Positions 6,413 through 13,006 of a stretch of 13,850 bases of DNA are shown piece after piece. Each line of letters starts with the position of its first letter. The first letter of the stretch is position 1. The DNA comes from Bacteroidales bacterium (GTDB taxonomy: Bacteria > Bacteroidota > Bacteroidia > Bacteroidales > JAADGE01), in assembly GCA_024762915.1 (NCBI GenBank), contig JANTGL010000037.1, forward strand, positions 1 through 13,850, in the 5' to 3' direction. Both the position numbers and the translations under genes were made by a program. The notes under the pieces are model-generated. The model saw only the letters and a program-made list of their open reading frames with translations, had not been told where the DNA came from and ran no database searches.

Positions 6413-6883
6413 TCAATTAAGTGTATCTTTTATAATTATTTGTTTTTTAATAATTACATTTTTATGAACCGGTACTTCAACATTAATTTTTACAGTTTTA
6501 TTTTCATCTTTATCAATTGTTTCAACATTCTTTTCAGAAGAATCTTTTTCTGTTTTACCTTCTTCAATTTTAAGGGTTGAATTCAGATCTGTATGTTGAG
6601 CTGATGTATCTGTAACATTTTCAATAATTCCTTCAGGGATTTTTTGTTCCTCAATTCCGTACGGGTAAAAATAGATACCTGCCGTAAGTACCAGTATTCC
6701 TGAGACAACAGCAATCTCTGTTTTTAGGTTCTTCAGATTTTTCAGTCCTTTAAATGATTTTGATAAAATACCGTTTTGTTCCATATACATCTCCATTTCC
6801 TGCCATGACGTATGCGGTTGTTCCTTGTAATCTTTAATTGAATCTTTTACAAGTCTGTCAATAAAAAATTGATCATCTTCCAT
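6413..6883 (-). CDS. Single-pass membrane protein, probable anti-sigma factor
   Basis: The 156-residue protein has a cytoplasmic N-terminal part (1-55), which begins MEDDQFFIDRLVKDSIKDY and includes a W-Q-E-M segment. One membrane helix follows (about 56-74, EIAVVSGILVLTAGIYFYP), then a charged periplasmic tail of about 80 residues rich in Glu, Lys and Thr. The layout, and its position 11 bp overlapping the end of an ECF sigma gene, are what is expected for a Bacteroidota anti-sigma factor that holds the sigma factor at the inner membrane. I see no zinc-binding H-x3-C-x2-C motif, so it is not a classical ZAS anti-sigma. The tail ends in KKQIIIKDTLN and shows no folded domain. The role comes from context more than from sequence. 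The frame is certain in my view. Confidence 0.8.
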   Translation of the reverse strand: MEDDQFFIDRLVKDSIKDYKEQPHTSWQEMEMYMEQNGILSKSFKGLKNLKNLKTEIAVVSGILVLTAGIYFYPYGIEEQKIPEGIIENVTDTSAQHTDLNSTLKIEEGKTEKDSSEKNVETIDKDENKTVKINVEVPVHKNVIIKKQIIIKDTLN

Positions 6884-7484
6884 TCCTTTCTTTGTTTTCT
6901 TTTCTTAGTTTAATAAGTGCTTTTTTATATAATAATCCTTTTAATTTCTTTCGAGCTCGTAACAATTGAGATTTTGAGGTTCCGATTGAAATTCCCAATT
7001 CTTCTGCTATTTCTTTATGCATCATTCCTTCAACTACATACAGATTAAAAACTGTTTTGAAACCTTCGGGTAACTCATTCATTATTTCAATAATCTCACA
7101 TTGTTGAAATTTTACATGTTCAATAACCGATTGCATATCTGACGGATTTAAATCTTCATTTTGTTTCGATTTATTCTCATCAGCTTCAATATAATCAAAA
7201 TTATCTGATATTATTTCTTTTTTATCTTTTCTAAGCTGAATTAATGCTGTATTCAAAGTAATTCTTTTCATCCAACCTTCGAATGATCCGGTGCCTTTAT
7301 ATTGATTAATTTTCGAAAAAATTGTCACAAAAGCATCTTGCATTACATCTTCAGCTTTAGCTCTGTCCTTTATATAACGTAAACATATACCCAAAAGATT
7401 ATAGGCATATTTTTCAAAAATATATGCCTGAGCTTTTTTATTATATTGCTTACACTGTCTTATAATTTTTTTCGGGACAGCCAT
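6873..7484 (-). CDS. ECF-type RNA polymerase sigma factor
   Basis: The 203-residue protein has the two ECF domains. Region 2 spans about residues 23-88: YAYNLLGICLRYIKDRAKAEDVMQDAFVTIF, with the D-A-x-D-V-x-Q-D-x-F type core, then FEGWMKRITLNTALIQLRK. Region 4 spans about 131-186: MNELPEGFKTVFNLYVVEGMMHKEIAEELGISIGTSKSQLLRARKKLK, with the helix-turn-helix at E-I-A-E-E-L-G-I-S-x-G-T-S-K-S. The Asp/Glu/Lys-rich linker (91-125) separates them. It will direct RNA polymerase to a stress- or envelope-responsive set of promoters, most likely including its own unit. It overlaps the probable anti-sigma gene by 11 bp, and that gene is followed by three envelope proteins. A possible promoter is at 7543-7560. 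The family call is nearly certain; the regulon and signal are unknown. Confidence 0.95.
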   Translation of the reverse strand: MAVPKKIIRQCKQYNKKAQAYIFEKYAYNLLGICLRYIKDRAKAEDVMQDAFVTIFSKINQYKGTGSFEGWMKRITLNTALIQLRKDKKEIISDNFDYIEADENKSKQNEDLNPSDMQSVIEHVKFQQCEIIEIMNELPEGFKTVFNLYVVEGMMHKEIAEELGISIGTSKSQLLRARKKLKGLLYKKALIKLRKENKERNGR

Positions 7485-7542
7485 CGACTCAATATTAAGA
7501 TTAAAATTTATAAAAAGGTTGCAATTCTTTTTGAAATATATT

Positions 7543-7560
7543 CAAATTTATGCAAAAATA
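7543..7560 (-). promoter_or_regulatory. Tandem -7-like elements before the ECF sigma gene
   Basis: On the minus strand TATTTTTG (7553-7560) is followed two bases later by TAAATTTG (7543-7550). Both match TAnnTTTG. For the second one a TTTC lies 21 bases upstream (-33 consensus TTTG, three of four). The leader to the ATG at 7484 would be about 50 bases. These are housekeeping-type motifs. I could not identify a separate ECF-type promoter here. Confidence 0.35.
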
Positions 7561-7582
7561 TAAAATGTGTTGAAATAATAAA

Positions 7583-7619
7583 TTAAAAAACCACAACAAA
7601 GAAACTGCTTGCTGTGGTT
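7583..7619 (-). terminator. Rho-independent terminator after groEL
   Basis: Read on the minus strand, AACCACAGCAA (7609-7619) pairs with TTGTTGTGGTT (7589-7599), including one G-T wobble, around a 9-base loop. Ts follow directly. It lies about 60 bases past the groEL stop and separates it from the ECF sigma unit. Confidence 0.8.
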
Positions 7620-7680
7620 AATTAATAATTAAGTATCTAAAATACCGTAAGGGCAATTTAGGATTTGTTAATATCAGATA

Positions 7681-9321
7681 TTACATCATGCCGCCCATGC
7701 CGCCCATACCGCCTCCGGGAGGCATCATCGGTGCCGGATTATCTTCTTTTTGTTCAACCATTACGGTTTCGGTAGTTAATAACATCCCTGCAATAGAAGC
7801 TGCATTTTCTAATGCAATTCTGGTAACTTTTGTCGGATCAATAACTCCGGCTTTTAAAAGATGCTCAAAAACATCCGTTCGAGCATTATATCCGAAATCA
7901 TCTTTTCCTTCTTTCACTTTTTGAACAATGACTGCTCCTTCTTTACCCGAATTCTTTGAAATTTGTCTTAAAGGTTCTTCAACGGCTCTTTTTATAATGT
8001 CAATACCGATTGTTTCATCTTCGTTTTCACCTTTAAGTTTATTAATGTTTTCAAGTGCTCTGATATAAGCAACACCGCCTCCGGGTACAATCCCTTCTTC
8101 AACAGCTGCTCTTGTTGCACTTAAAGCATCATCAACACGATCTTTTTTCTCTTTCATTTCAACTTCGGAAGCTGCTCCGACATAAATTACGGCAACACCG
8201 CCGGCTAATTTTGCCAATCGTTCTTGCAGTTTTTCTTTATCGTAATCAGAAGTTGTGTTTTCAATTTGAATTTTAATTTCATTTACTCTTGTTTTAATGG
8301 CTTCTGATTCACCGGCACCGTTTACGATTGTTGTATTATCTTTATCCATTACAACTTTTTCGGCACTTCCGCACATTTCAAGAGTTGCTGTTTCTAATTT
8401 GAAACCTTTTTCTTCCGTTATTACTGTTCCTCCGGTAAGAATTGCAATATCTTCCAGCATGGCTTTTCGTCTGTCACCAAAACCGGGTGCTTTAACAGCC
8501 GAGACTTTAATCGTTCCTCGTAATTTATTAACAACCAATGTAGTTAATGCTTCACCTTCAATATCTTCTGCAATAATCAGAAGCGGACGACCGGCTTGTG
8601 CAGCCGGTTCTAAGACAGGCATAATGTCTTTCATTGCAGATATTTTTTTATCATGTAATAAAATATAAGGATTTTCCATTACACTTAACATTTTATCCGT
8701 ATCGGTAATAAAATACGGAGAAATATATCCTCTGTCAAATTGCATTCCTTCAACAATTTCAACATTTGTGTCCATCCCTTTTGCTTCTTCAACGGTAATT
8801 ACGCCGTCTTTCTTTACAATTTTCATGGCATCAGCAATATGTTTTCCGATTTCGGCATCATTATTTGCAGAAATTCTTGCAACTTGTTCAATTTTATCAC
8901 TGTCAACACTTACTTCTTGAGATTGTTTTTTTAAACCTGAAACAACTTCTTTTACGGCTTTATCAATTCCGCGTTTTAAATCCATCGGATTAGCTCCGGC
9001 GGTAACATTTTTTAAGCCCACATTTATTATTGATTGGGCTAAAACGGTAGCTGTTGTTGTTCCGTCTCCGGCATCGTCACCGGTTTTAGAAGCAACTTCT
9101 TTCAACATTTGTGCTCCTACATTTTCATAGGCGTCGGGCAAGTCAATTTCTTTTGCCACGGTCACACCGTCTTTTGTAATTTGAGGAGCTCCGTATGATT
9201 TTTCAATTACAACATTACGACCTTTCGGACCTAATGTTACTTTTACTGCATCTGCAAGTTGATCAACACCTTTTTTTAAGGCATCTCTTGCTTCAATGTC
9301 AAATAAAATTTCTTTAGCCAT
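7681..9321 (-). CDS. groEL: Chaperonin GroEL (Cpn60)
   Basis: The 546-residue protein is full length (E. coli GroEL has 548). It has the family's landmarks: the MAKEILFDIEARDALKKGVD start, the ATP-binding TLGPKGRNVVIEK segment (29-41), the GDGTTTAT nucleotide loop (85-92) with its catalytic-type Asp, RGYISPYF in the apical domain, the AAVEEGIVPGGGVAY block, and a C-terminal Gly-Gly-Met tail (GGGMGGMGGMM). It forms the double-ring cytoplasmic chaperonin that folds client proteins with ATP and the co-chaperonin GroES. Unusually, no groES lies directly upstream: the 275 bp to secG hold only a terminator and a leader. It is therefore transcribed alone, between its own terminator and that of the secG unit. 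No CIRCE operator (TTAGCACTC inverted repeat) was found. Identity is certain. Confidence 0.99.
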   Translation of the reverse strand: MAKEILFDIEARDALKKGVDQLADAVKVTLGPKGRNVVIEKSYGAPQITKDGVTVAKEIDLPDAYENVGAQMLKEVASKTGDDAGDGTTTATVLAQSIINVGLKNVTAGANPMDLKRGIDKAVKEVVSGLKKQSQEVSVDSDKIEQVARISANNDAEIGKHIADAMKIVKKDGVITVEEAKGMDTNVEIVEGMQFDRGYISPYFITDTDKMLSVMENPYILLHDKKISAMKDIMPVLEPAAQAGRPLLIIAEDIEGEALTTLVVNKLRGTIKVSAVKAPGFGDRRKAMLEDIAILTGGTVITEEKGFKLETATLEMCGSAEKVVMDKDNTTIVNGAGESEAIKTRVNEIKIQIENTTSDYDKEKLQERLAKLAGGVAVIYVGAASEVEMKEKKDRVDDALSATRAAVEEGIVPGGGVAYIRALENINKLKGENEDETIGIDIIKRAVEEPLRQISKNSGKEGAVIVQKVKEGKDDFGYNARTDVFEHLLKAGVIDPTKVTRIALENAASIAGMLLTTETVMVEQKEDNPAPMMPPGGGMGGMGGMM

Positions 9322-9348
9322 TTTTATCTTATTTTTTGTTTATATAAT

Positions 9349-9358
9349 TACAATTGTA
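9349..9358. repeat. Perfect 10-bp palindrome in the groEL leader
   Basis: TACAATTGTA is self-complementary and lies 28 bases before the groEL start codon. It could be an operator half-pair or chance in AT-rich DNA. The remaining leader (9359-9551) has a small ATAATC/GATTAT hairpin at 9461-9482 and nothing else that I can name. Confidence 0.25.
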
Positions 9359-9503
9359 GTTGCTCTGATTTTAACATAAAATATGCCAATCAAGTTTAAT
9401 CTGCTTTTACGAATTTATTATTGACGAAAATGCAGTTCTAAAAAACAACAATTGAGCAAAATAATCCTATTTTTCTGATTATAAGAAGTATACAGAAATA
9501 TAA

Positions 9504-9535
9504 CAAATTTAGAATTTTGTCAGAAGATACGACAA
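9504..9535 (-). promoter_or_regulatory. Predicted groEL promoter
   Basis: On the minus strand TAAATTTG (9504-9511) matches the Bacteroidota -7 consensus exactly. A TTG (9533-9535) stands 21 bases upstream, close to the TTTG -33 box. It lies just past the secG terminator. If used, it gives groEL a long untranslated leader of about 170-180 bases. Confidence 0.4.
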
Positions 9536-9544
9536 TATGACACT

Positions 9545-9577
9545 GTAAAAAAAATGCCGGTTAGAAAACCGGCATTT
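9545..9577 (-). terminator. Strong Rho-independent terminator after secG
   Basis: AAATGCCGGTT pairs perfectly with AACCGGCATTT around a 4-base loop (9552-9577). On the minus strand a run of Ts follows. It sits about 20 bases past the secG stop and closes the sigma-54 regulator/lptE/TPR/secG unit, cutting groEL off from it. Confidence 0.9.
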
Positions 9578-9596
9578 ATATTTTTACCCGACATTA

Positions 9597-9968
9597 TTAT
9601 TTATTATTCGGTTGACTTGCATTCTTTTTTTGATCTTCTTTTTTCTTAAATTCATCAACTTGTTGTTGAGAAGGAATTTTCGGAATATCTGTTTGATTTA
9701 ATTCCATTAATTCTTTTTGAATTTTAGATTCCGTATTTTCTTTTGGTCTGTCAAGCGATAAACTTGCCGTTATGCTTAAAACGATTAATGTGATGGATAA
9801 AGTCCAAGTTGTTTTTTCTAAAAATTTATTTGTTTGTACAACCCCGCCCGTTTGACCTCCGCCGCCGAATGTTGAAGATAATCCTCCGCCTTTTGAGTTT
9901 TGAGCCAATACAATCAGTATCATTAAGATACTTACAATAAAAATTAATACAATCGATAATGTTAACAT
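9597..9968 (-). CDS. secG: Preprotein translocase subunit SecG
   Basis: The 123-residue protein has the SecG fold. The first membrane helix (about residues 3-22) ends in the family's Q-N-S-K-G-G-G-L-S-S-x-F-G-G motif (23-37). A T-G-G-V linker and a T-N-K-F-L-E-K-x-T-W stretch lead to the second helix (about 52-72). SecG joins SecYE in the inner membrane and helps SecA-driven export. Beyond the second helix there is a charged, Gln/Lys-rich tail of about 50 residues (ending SQPNNK), longer than in E. coli SecG but common in Bacteroidota. It lies 6 bp after the TPR-protein gene and is the last gene of its unit, with a terminator close behind. Identity is firm. Confidence 0.96.
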   Translation of the reverse strand: MLTLSIVLIFIVSILMILIVLAQNSKGGGLSSTFGGGGQTGGVVQTNKFLEKTTWTLSITLIVLSITASLSLDRPKENTESKIQKELMELNQTDIPKIPSQQQVDEFKKKEDQKKNASQPNNK

Positions 9969-9974
9969 ATTTTA

Positions 9975-12434
9975 TTATTTTAATTTTTCAGTTTCTTTAA
10001 TTTTGGATGCAAAGTAATCTTTTTTTTCCGGATTTTTCAAAATTAATTTTTCATAAATTTCAATTGCATCATTAAATTTCCCTTGATTGATATAAATACT
10101 TGCCATTAATTCGGTAACAATTGGTTTCTTTTCAACTGATTTTTTCTCAGCTAACTCAACAGTTTCATCAATTTCTTCTTCAGGTGAGGGTCGCTTAATC
10201 GGCTCTTCTTCTTTGACGAATTTATTAATTAATTCATTTTTTTTATCTTCTTTCTTTTCGGATTTTTTTTCATTATCCTGTGCTAAAGAAGATCTTTTTT
10301 TCTTAAAAGCTTCAATTCTTGCAAAAACACTTTCTGCTGCTTTTGCTTTTTCTTCAGCATTTTTACTTTCAACTTCTTTTTTTTCGAATTTTTCGGAAAC
10401 AACTTCAGAATTTTCAACTTTTTCTTCTTTTGTTTCTATTTTTTCGTTCTTCTCCTCTTCAATAATTGAATCTTCTTTTTTTACCGGTTCCGGTTTAAAC
10501 TCTTCATTAATGTCATTTATTACAAGTTCTTTTTCTTTTGGTTTTTTTGTTACGGATTCTGTTGTTGTTTCATTTTCAATATCAGAACTATTATGAATAT
10601 CCGTTTTTTCTTCTGCTGCTTTATCTTCATCAACGATATTAATTATTTGCTCTTCTTTTTCCGGGATATCAACTTTTTTTACTTCCGTTTCTTGATCAAT
10701 TAATTCAAATACTTCCTCTGATTCATTTTTAGGAATATCTTCTGTTTTTTCCGAATCAATTTTAACATCCTTAATTTCAGATTTTATTTCTGTTGTATCT
10801 TCAATTTCAAACTCAATATCATCATTTCCTGAAATCTCTTCAGATAATTTTTCATTCGTTTCTTCAATTTGAATTTCTTTTGATTCCTGTATAAGAATGT
10901 CTTTTTCTTTAATTTGCGAAATATCCGATTCTCCGGAAACCGATTCTTTTTTGTCTTCTAAACCGGTTATATCATCTTTAATTTCTATAAAGTTAAGGTT
11001 TTCTTTTTTTGCCGGTTTTTTGGAACTTATTATTTTATCATAAATGTCTTCAATTTTGGAGTTATCTCCGGATTTTTCATCATCAGCAGGGACATGTAAT
11101 TCTTCAATGATTATTTTATCCGAATATTTCTTTTTAGTTGATTTTCTTTTTTTTGTTTTTGTGTTCTTATCTTTTTCTTCTTCCGTTACAATTATTTGTT
11201 TTTTCTCCGAAACTTTCTTTTTCTCTTCATCAACAATTTCTTTATCGGATTTTTCCGTGATTATTTTTTCTTCCGAAAGAGATTTAACAGTTTCTTCTTC
11301 AATGATAATTATTTCATCAGAATCGTCCTTATTTTGAACAGATTCTTCCTTTAAATCATTTTTAACTGTTTCTTTTTCAGTTTCAGATTTTTCTTTTTTA
11401 TCATCTTCAGAAGAACCAATTTTTATAATATTTGTATAGGGATCACTTTCAATTTTTAAGTCGTCATCAGTCTTGGGTATAATTTCGTCCTCTTTTTCTG
11501 TTTTAATAACATCTTCCGGCTTACTTTCAACTATTTTAACATTCTCTTCTTCAGACTGTTCTTTAGCAAGTTTTTCTTGTTCACGACGTTTTAATTTCTC
11601 TTCCATACGTTTCTCTCTTTCCAAACGTTTTATCTTCTTGCTGTCTTCAGACTTTTCTTCGACGGGGCTTTTTTTCATTTTTTCTTCAACAGGACTCTCT
11701 TCTGTTTTTTCATTCTCCTGCGTTTCTTGTTCACGAGCTAAACGTCTTTTCTCCATCCGTTTTTCTCTTTCAAAACGTCTTTTTTCTCTTTCAGCTTTTT
11801 CTTTACTGAGATCCCCTTCACTCATCTTCTCTTGTTCTTCATTACGCCGTTTTATTTTTTCCGCCATCCGTTTTTCACGTTCAAGACGTTTTTTCTCCCT
11901 TTCAGTTTCTTTTCTTTCAGAAGCTGTATCAACAGGTTTTTCTCCTGTTTGAGGAAATAATTCAGCAATTTCATCCGGCATCATTCCGATATTCAGCTTA
12001 TCTTTTCGTAATTCTTCAACCAAAGGCCCAAAGAAGTTTTTAACAATTTTTTCATGAATAGTTGAACCGTGATGAAACAGTGTTCCGCCTTTTTGAACCA
12101 TTCTCTTTAATCGACGATTCTGAATTCTTTCACGAATTTCTTTTCGAGTATCACTTTCTTCTTTTTTATCGGTTGATTTTTCTTTTTCTTTTACAACAGG
12201 TGCCGAAAGGTTAATTAACTTAAACAACAATTCACGATTCGGAACCGAGGACGAGGTTTTAGCAATTAAATTCGGATAATCCTCTGTATTTATATTATGT
12301 GCAGCTTTAACATAAAGTAAATTTGCCGTATGAAAAAAAGGATAAGTTTCAATTAAAGATTTTAAATTTTCAAAATCTTCGCTTTGCATGTTATAAGGTG
12401 CATCAATGTAGTCAACAAGGTTTTGTATTTCCAT
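9975..12434 (-). CDS. Large charged, largely disordered protein with C-terminal TPR-like motif
   Basis: This 819-residue protein has a conserved-looking N-terminus of about 165 residues. It includes VDYIDAPYNMQSEDFENLKS and YPFFHTANLLYVKAAHNI, then LFHHGSTIHEKIVKNFFGPL. A roughly 560-residue stretch made mostly of Glu, Lys, Asp, Ser and Ile follows, with no predicted fold. The C-terminus carries an ELINKFVKEEEPIKRPS motif and one TPR-like helix pair (774-819, ASIYINQGKFNDAIEIYEKL and on). Three copies of an R-[LF]-E-R-E-K-R-M unit lie at residues 183-293, and SPVEEK is duplicated nearby. Bacteroidales genomes, as I recall them, have a shorter TPR protein in this slot between lptE and secG. 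There is no signal peptide, so it is cytoplasmic. The function is unknown; a scaffold role is only a guess. It starts 12 bp after lptE. The antisense frames inside it are artefacts of its E/K-rich codons. Confidence 0.88.
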   Translation of the reverse strand: MEIQNLVDYIDAPYNMQSEDFENLKSLIETYPFFHTANLLYVKAAHNINTEDYPNLIAKTSSSVPNRELLFKLINLSAPVVKEKEKSTDKKEESDTRKEIRERIQNRRLKRMVQKGGTLFHHGSTIHEKIVKNFFGPLVEELRKDKLNIGMMPDEIAELFPQTGEKPVDTASERKETEREKKRLEREKRMAEKIKRRNEEQEKMSEGDLSKEKAEREKRRFEREKRMEKRRLAREQETQENEKTEESPVEEKMKKSPVEEKSEDSKKIKRLEREKRMEEKLKRREQEKLAKEQSEEENVKIVESKPEDVIKTEKEDEIIPKTDDDLKIESDPYTNIIKIGSSEDDKKEKSETEKETVKNDLKEESVQNKDDSDEIIIIEEETVKSLSEEKIITEKSDKEIVDEEKKKVSEKKQIIVTEEEKDKNTKTKKRKSTKKKYSDKIIIEELHVPADDEKSGDNSKIEDIYDKIISSKKPAKKENLNFIEIKDDITGLEDKKESVSGESDISQIKEKDILIQESKEIQIEETNEKLSEEISGNDDIEFEIEDTTEIKSEIKDVKIDSEKTEDIPKNESEEVFELIDQETEVKKVDIPEKEEQIINIVDEDKAAEEKTDIHNSSDIENETTTESVTKKPKEKELVINDINEEFKPEPVKKEDSIIEEEKNEKIETKEEKVENSEVVSEKFEKKEVESKNAEEKAKAAESVFARIEAFKKKRSSLAQDNEKKSEKKEDKKNELINKFVKEEEPIKRPSPEEEIDETVELAEKKSVEKKPIVTELMASIYINQGKFNDAIEIYEKLILKNPEKKDYFASKIKETEKLK
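11556..11888 (-). repeat. Three copies of a coding repeat (R-L/F-E-R-E-K-R-M unit) in the charged protein
   Basis: The unit occurs at residues 183-204, 220-239 and 270-293. Each copy begins R-[LF]-E-R-E-K-R-M and continues with a Lys/Arg/Glu-rich helix. At the DNA level the copies differ, so they are old duplications or selected coiled-coil repeats, not a fresh expansion. Confidence 0.7.
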
Positions 12435-12446
12435 GGATTCTGTTCT

Positions 12447-12950
12447 TTACCAGTTTACAACTGATTTATTAAAAATATCGTCTATTAATTCGTTCATTAT
12501 CTCTTCAGAAAGAGCATCCTCTACATCTGTTAAAAGTTCAGTACTCAGATAGTCTGAATAGCGTGAAAAAGATGTGTCAAAATTAAATTTTGAATTATTT
12601 ATACTTGTGTATTTAACATGAACCGTAATTGTCAATCTGTTTTGTTCTGCTTGCTCATCTTTAGTTATTGCAATCGGCTTTGTATCATAACCGATAATTT
12701 CTCCTTCAAAGGTTAAATCACCGTTAAAATCGACTAATTCCAATTTTGTTTGAGATGCAAATCTGTCTTTTAATTTTTCAGTAAATAACTGACTTAAATT
12801 CGGATTTATAATAGCAGCTCTGTTCGGAAAAAACTTAACATTCACAGTTTTATCTTTCGGATCAAGAGATGCTCCGGAAAATGAATAAATTCCGCATTGA
12901 GAAAAAGAAACAGAAATTATTATTACTAAAAATATTAATTTTTTATTCAT
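12447..12950 (-). CDS. lptE: LPS-assembly lipoprotein LptE (LptE-like)
   Basis: The 167-residue protein has a lipoprotein signal (MNKKLIFLVIIISVSFSQC, Cys19 lipidated) followed directly by the G-I-Y-S-F-S-G-A-S start usual for Bacteroidota LptE. The body contains the T-V-N-V-K-F-F-P-N-R strand, an N-P-N-L-S-Q-L-F-T-E-K-L-K-D-R-F helix, the L-x-F-E-G-E-I-I-G-Y strand and a V-x-Y-T-S strand, which fits the LptE/RlpB alpha-beta fold. LptE plugs the LptD barrel in the outer membrane and helps deliver lipopolysaccharide to the surface. Sequence identity within this family is low, so the call rests on the lipobox, length, motif order and gene context. It lies 56 bp after the sigma-54 regulator and 12 bp before the large charged protein, probably in one unit. 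Confidence 0.85.
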   Translation of the reverse strand: MNKKLIFLVIIISVSFSQCGIYSFSGASLDPKDKTVNVKFFPNRAAIINPNLSQLFTEKLKDRFASQTKLELVDFNGDLTFEGEIIGYDTKPIAITKDEQAEQNRLTITVHVKYTSINNSKFNFDTSFSRYSDYLSTELLTDVEDALSEEIMNELIDDIFNKSVVNW

Positions 12951-13006
12951 CTATTCTAAAAACAGTTTATAAAATTCATTTCCTAAACACATCAAAATCA
13001 CTTTGT

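Noticed and set aside
7688..8934. Plus-strand frames at 7688-7924, 8297-8668 and 8740-8934.
   Set aside because: They are antisense shadows of groEL, whose coding frame is certain.
10213..11952. Three Ser/Phe-rich plus-strand frames (10213-10596, 11044-11337, 11473-11952).
   Set aside because: They lie antisense within the E/K-rich 819-residue gene; the composition is the mirror image of its Glu/Lys codons, with no start context or domain.
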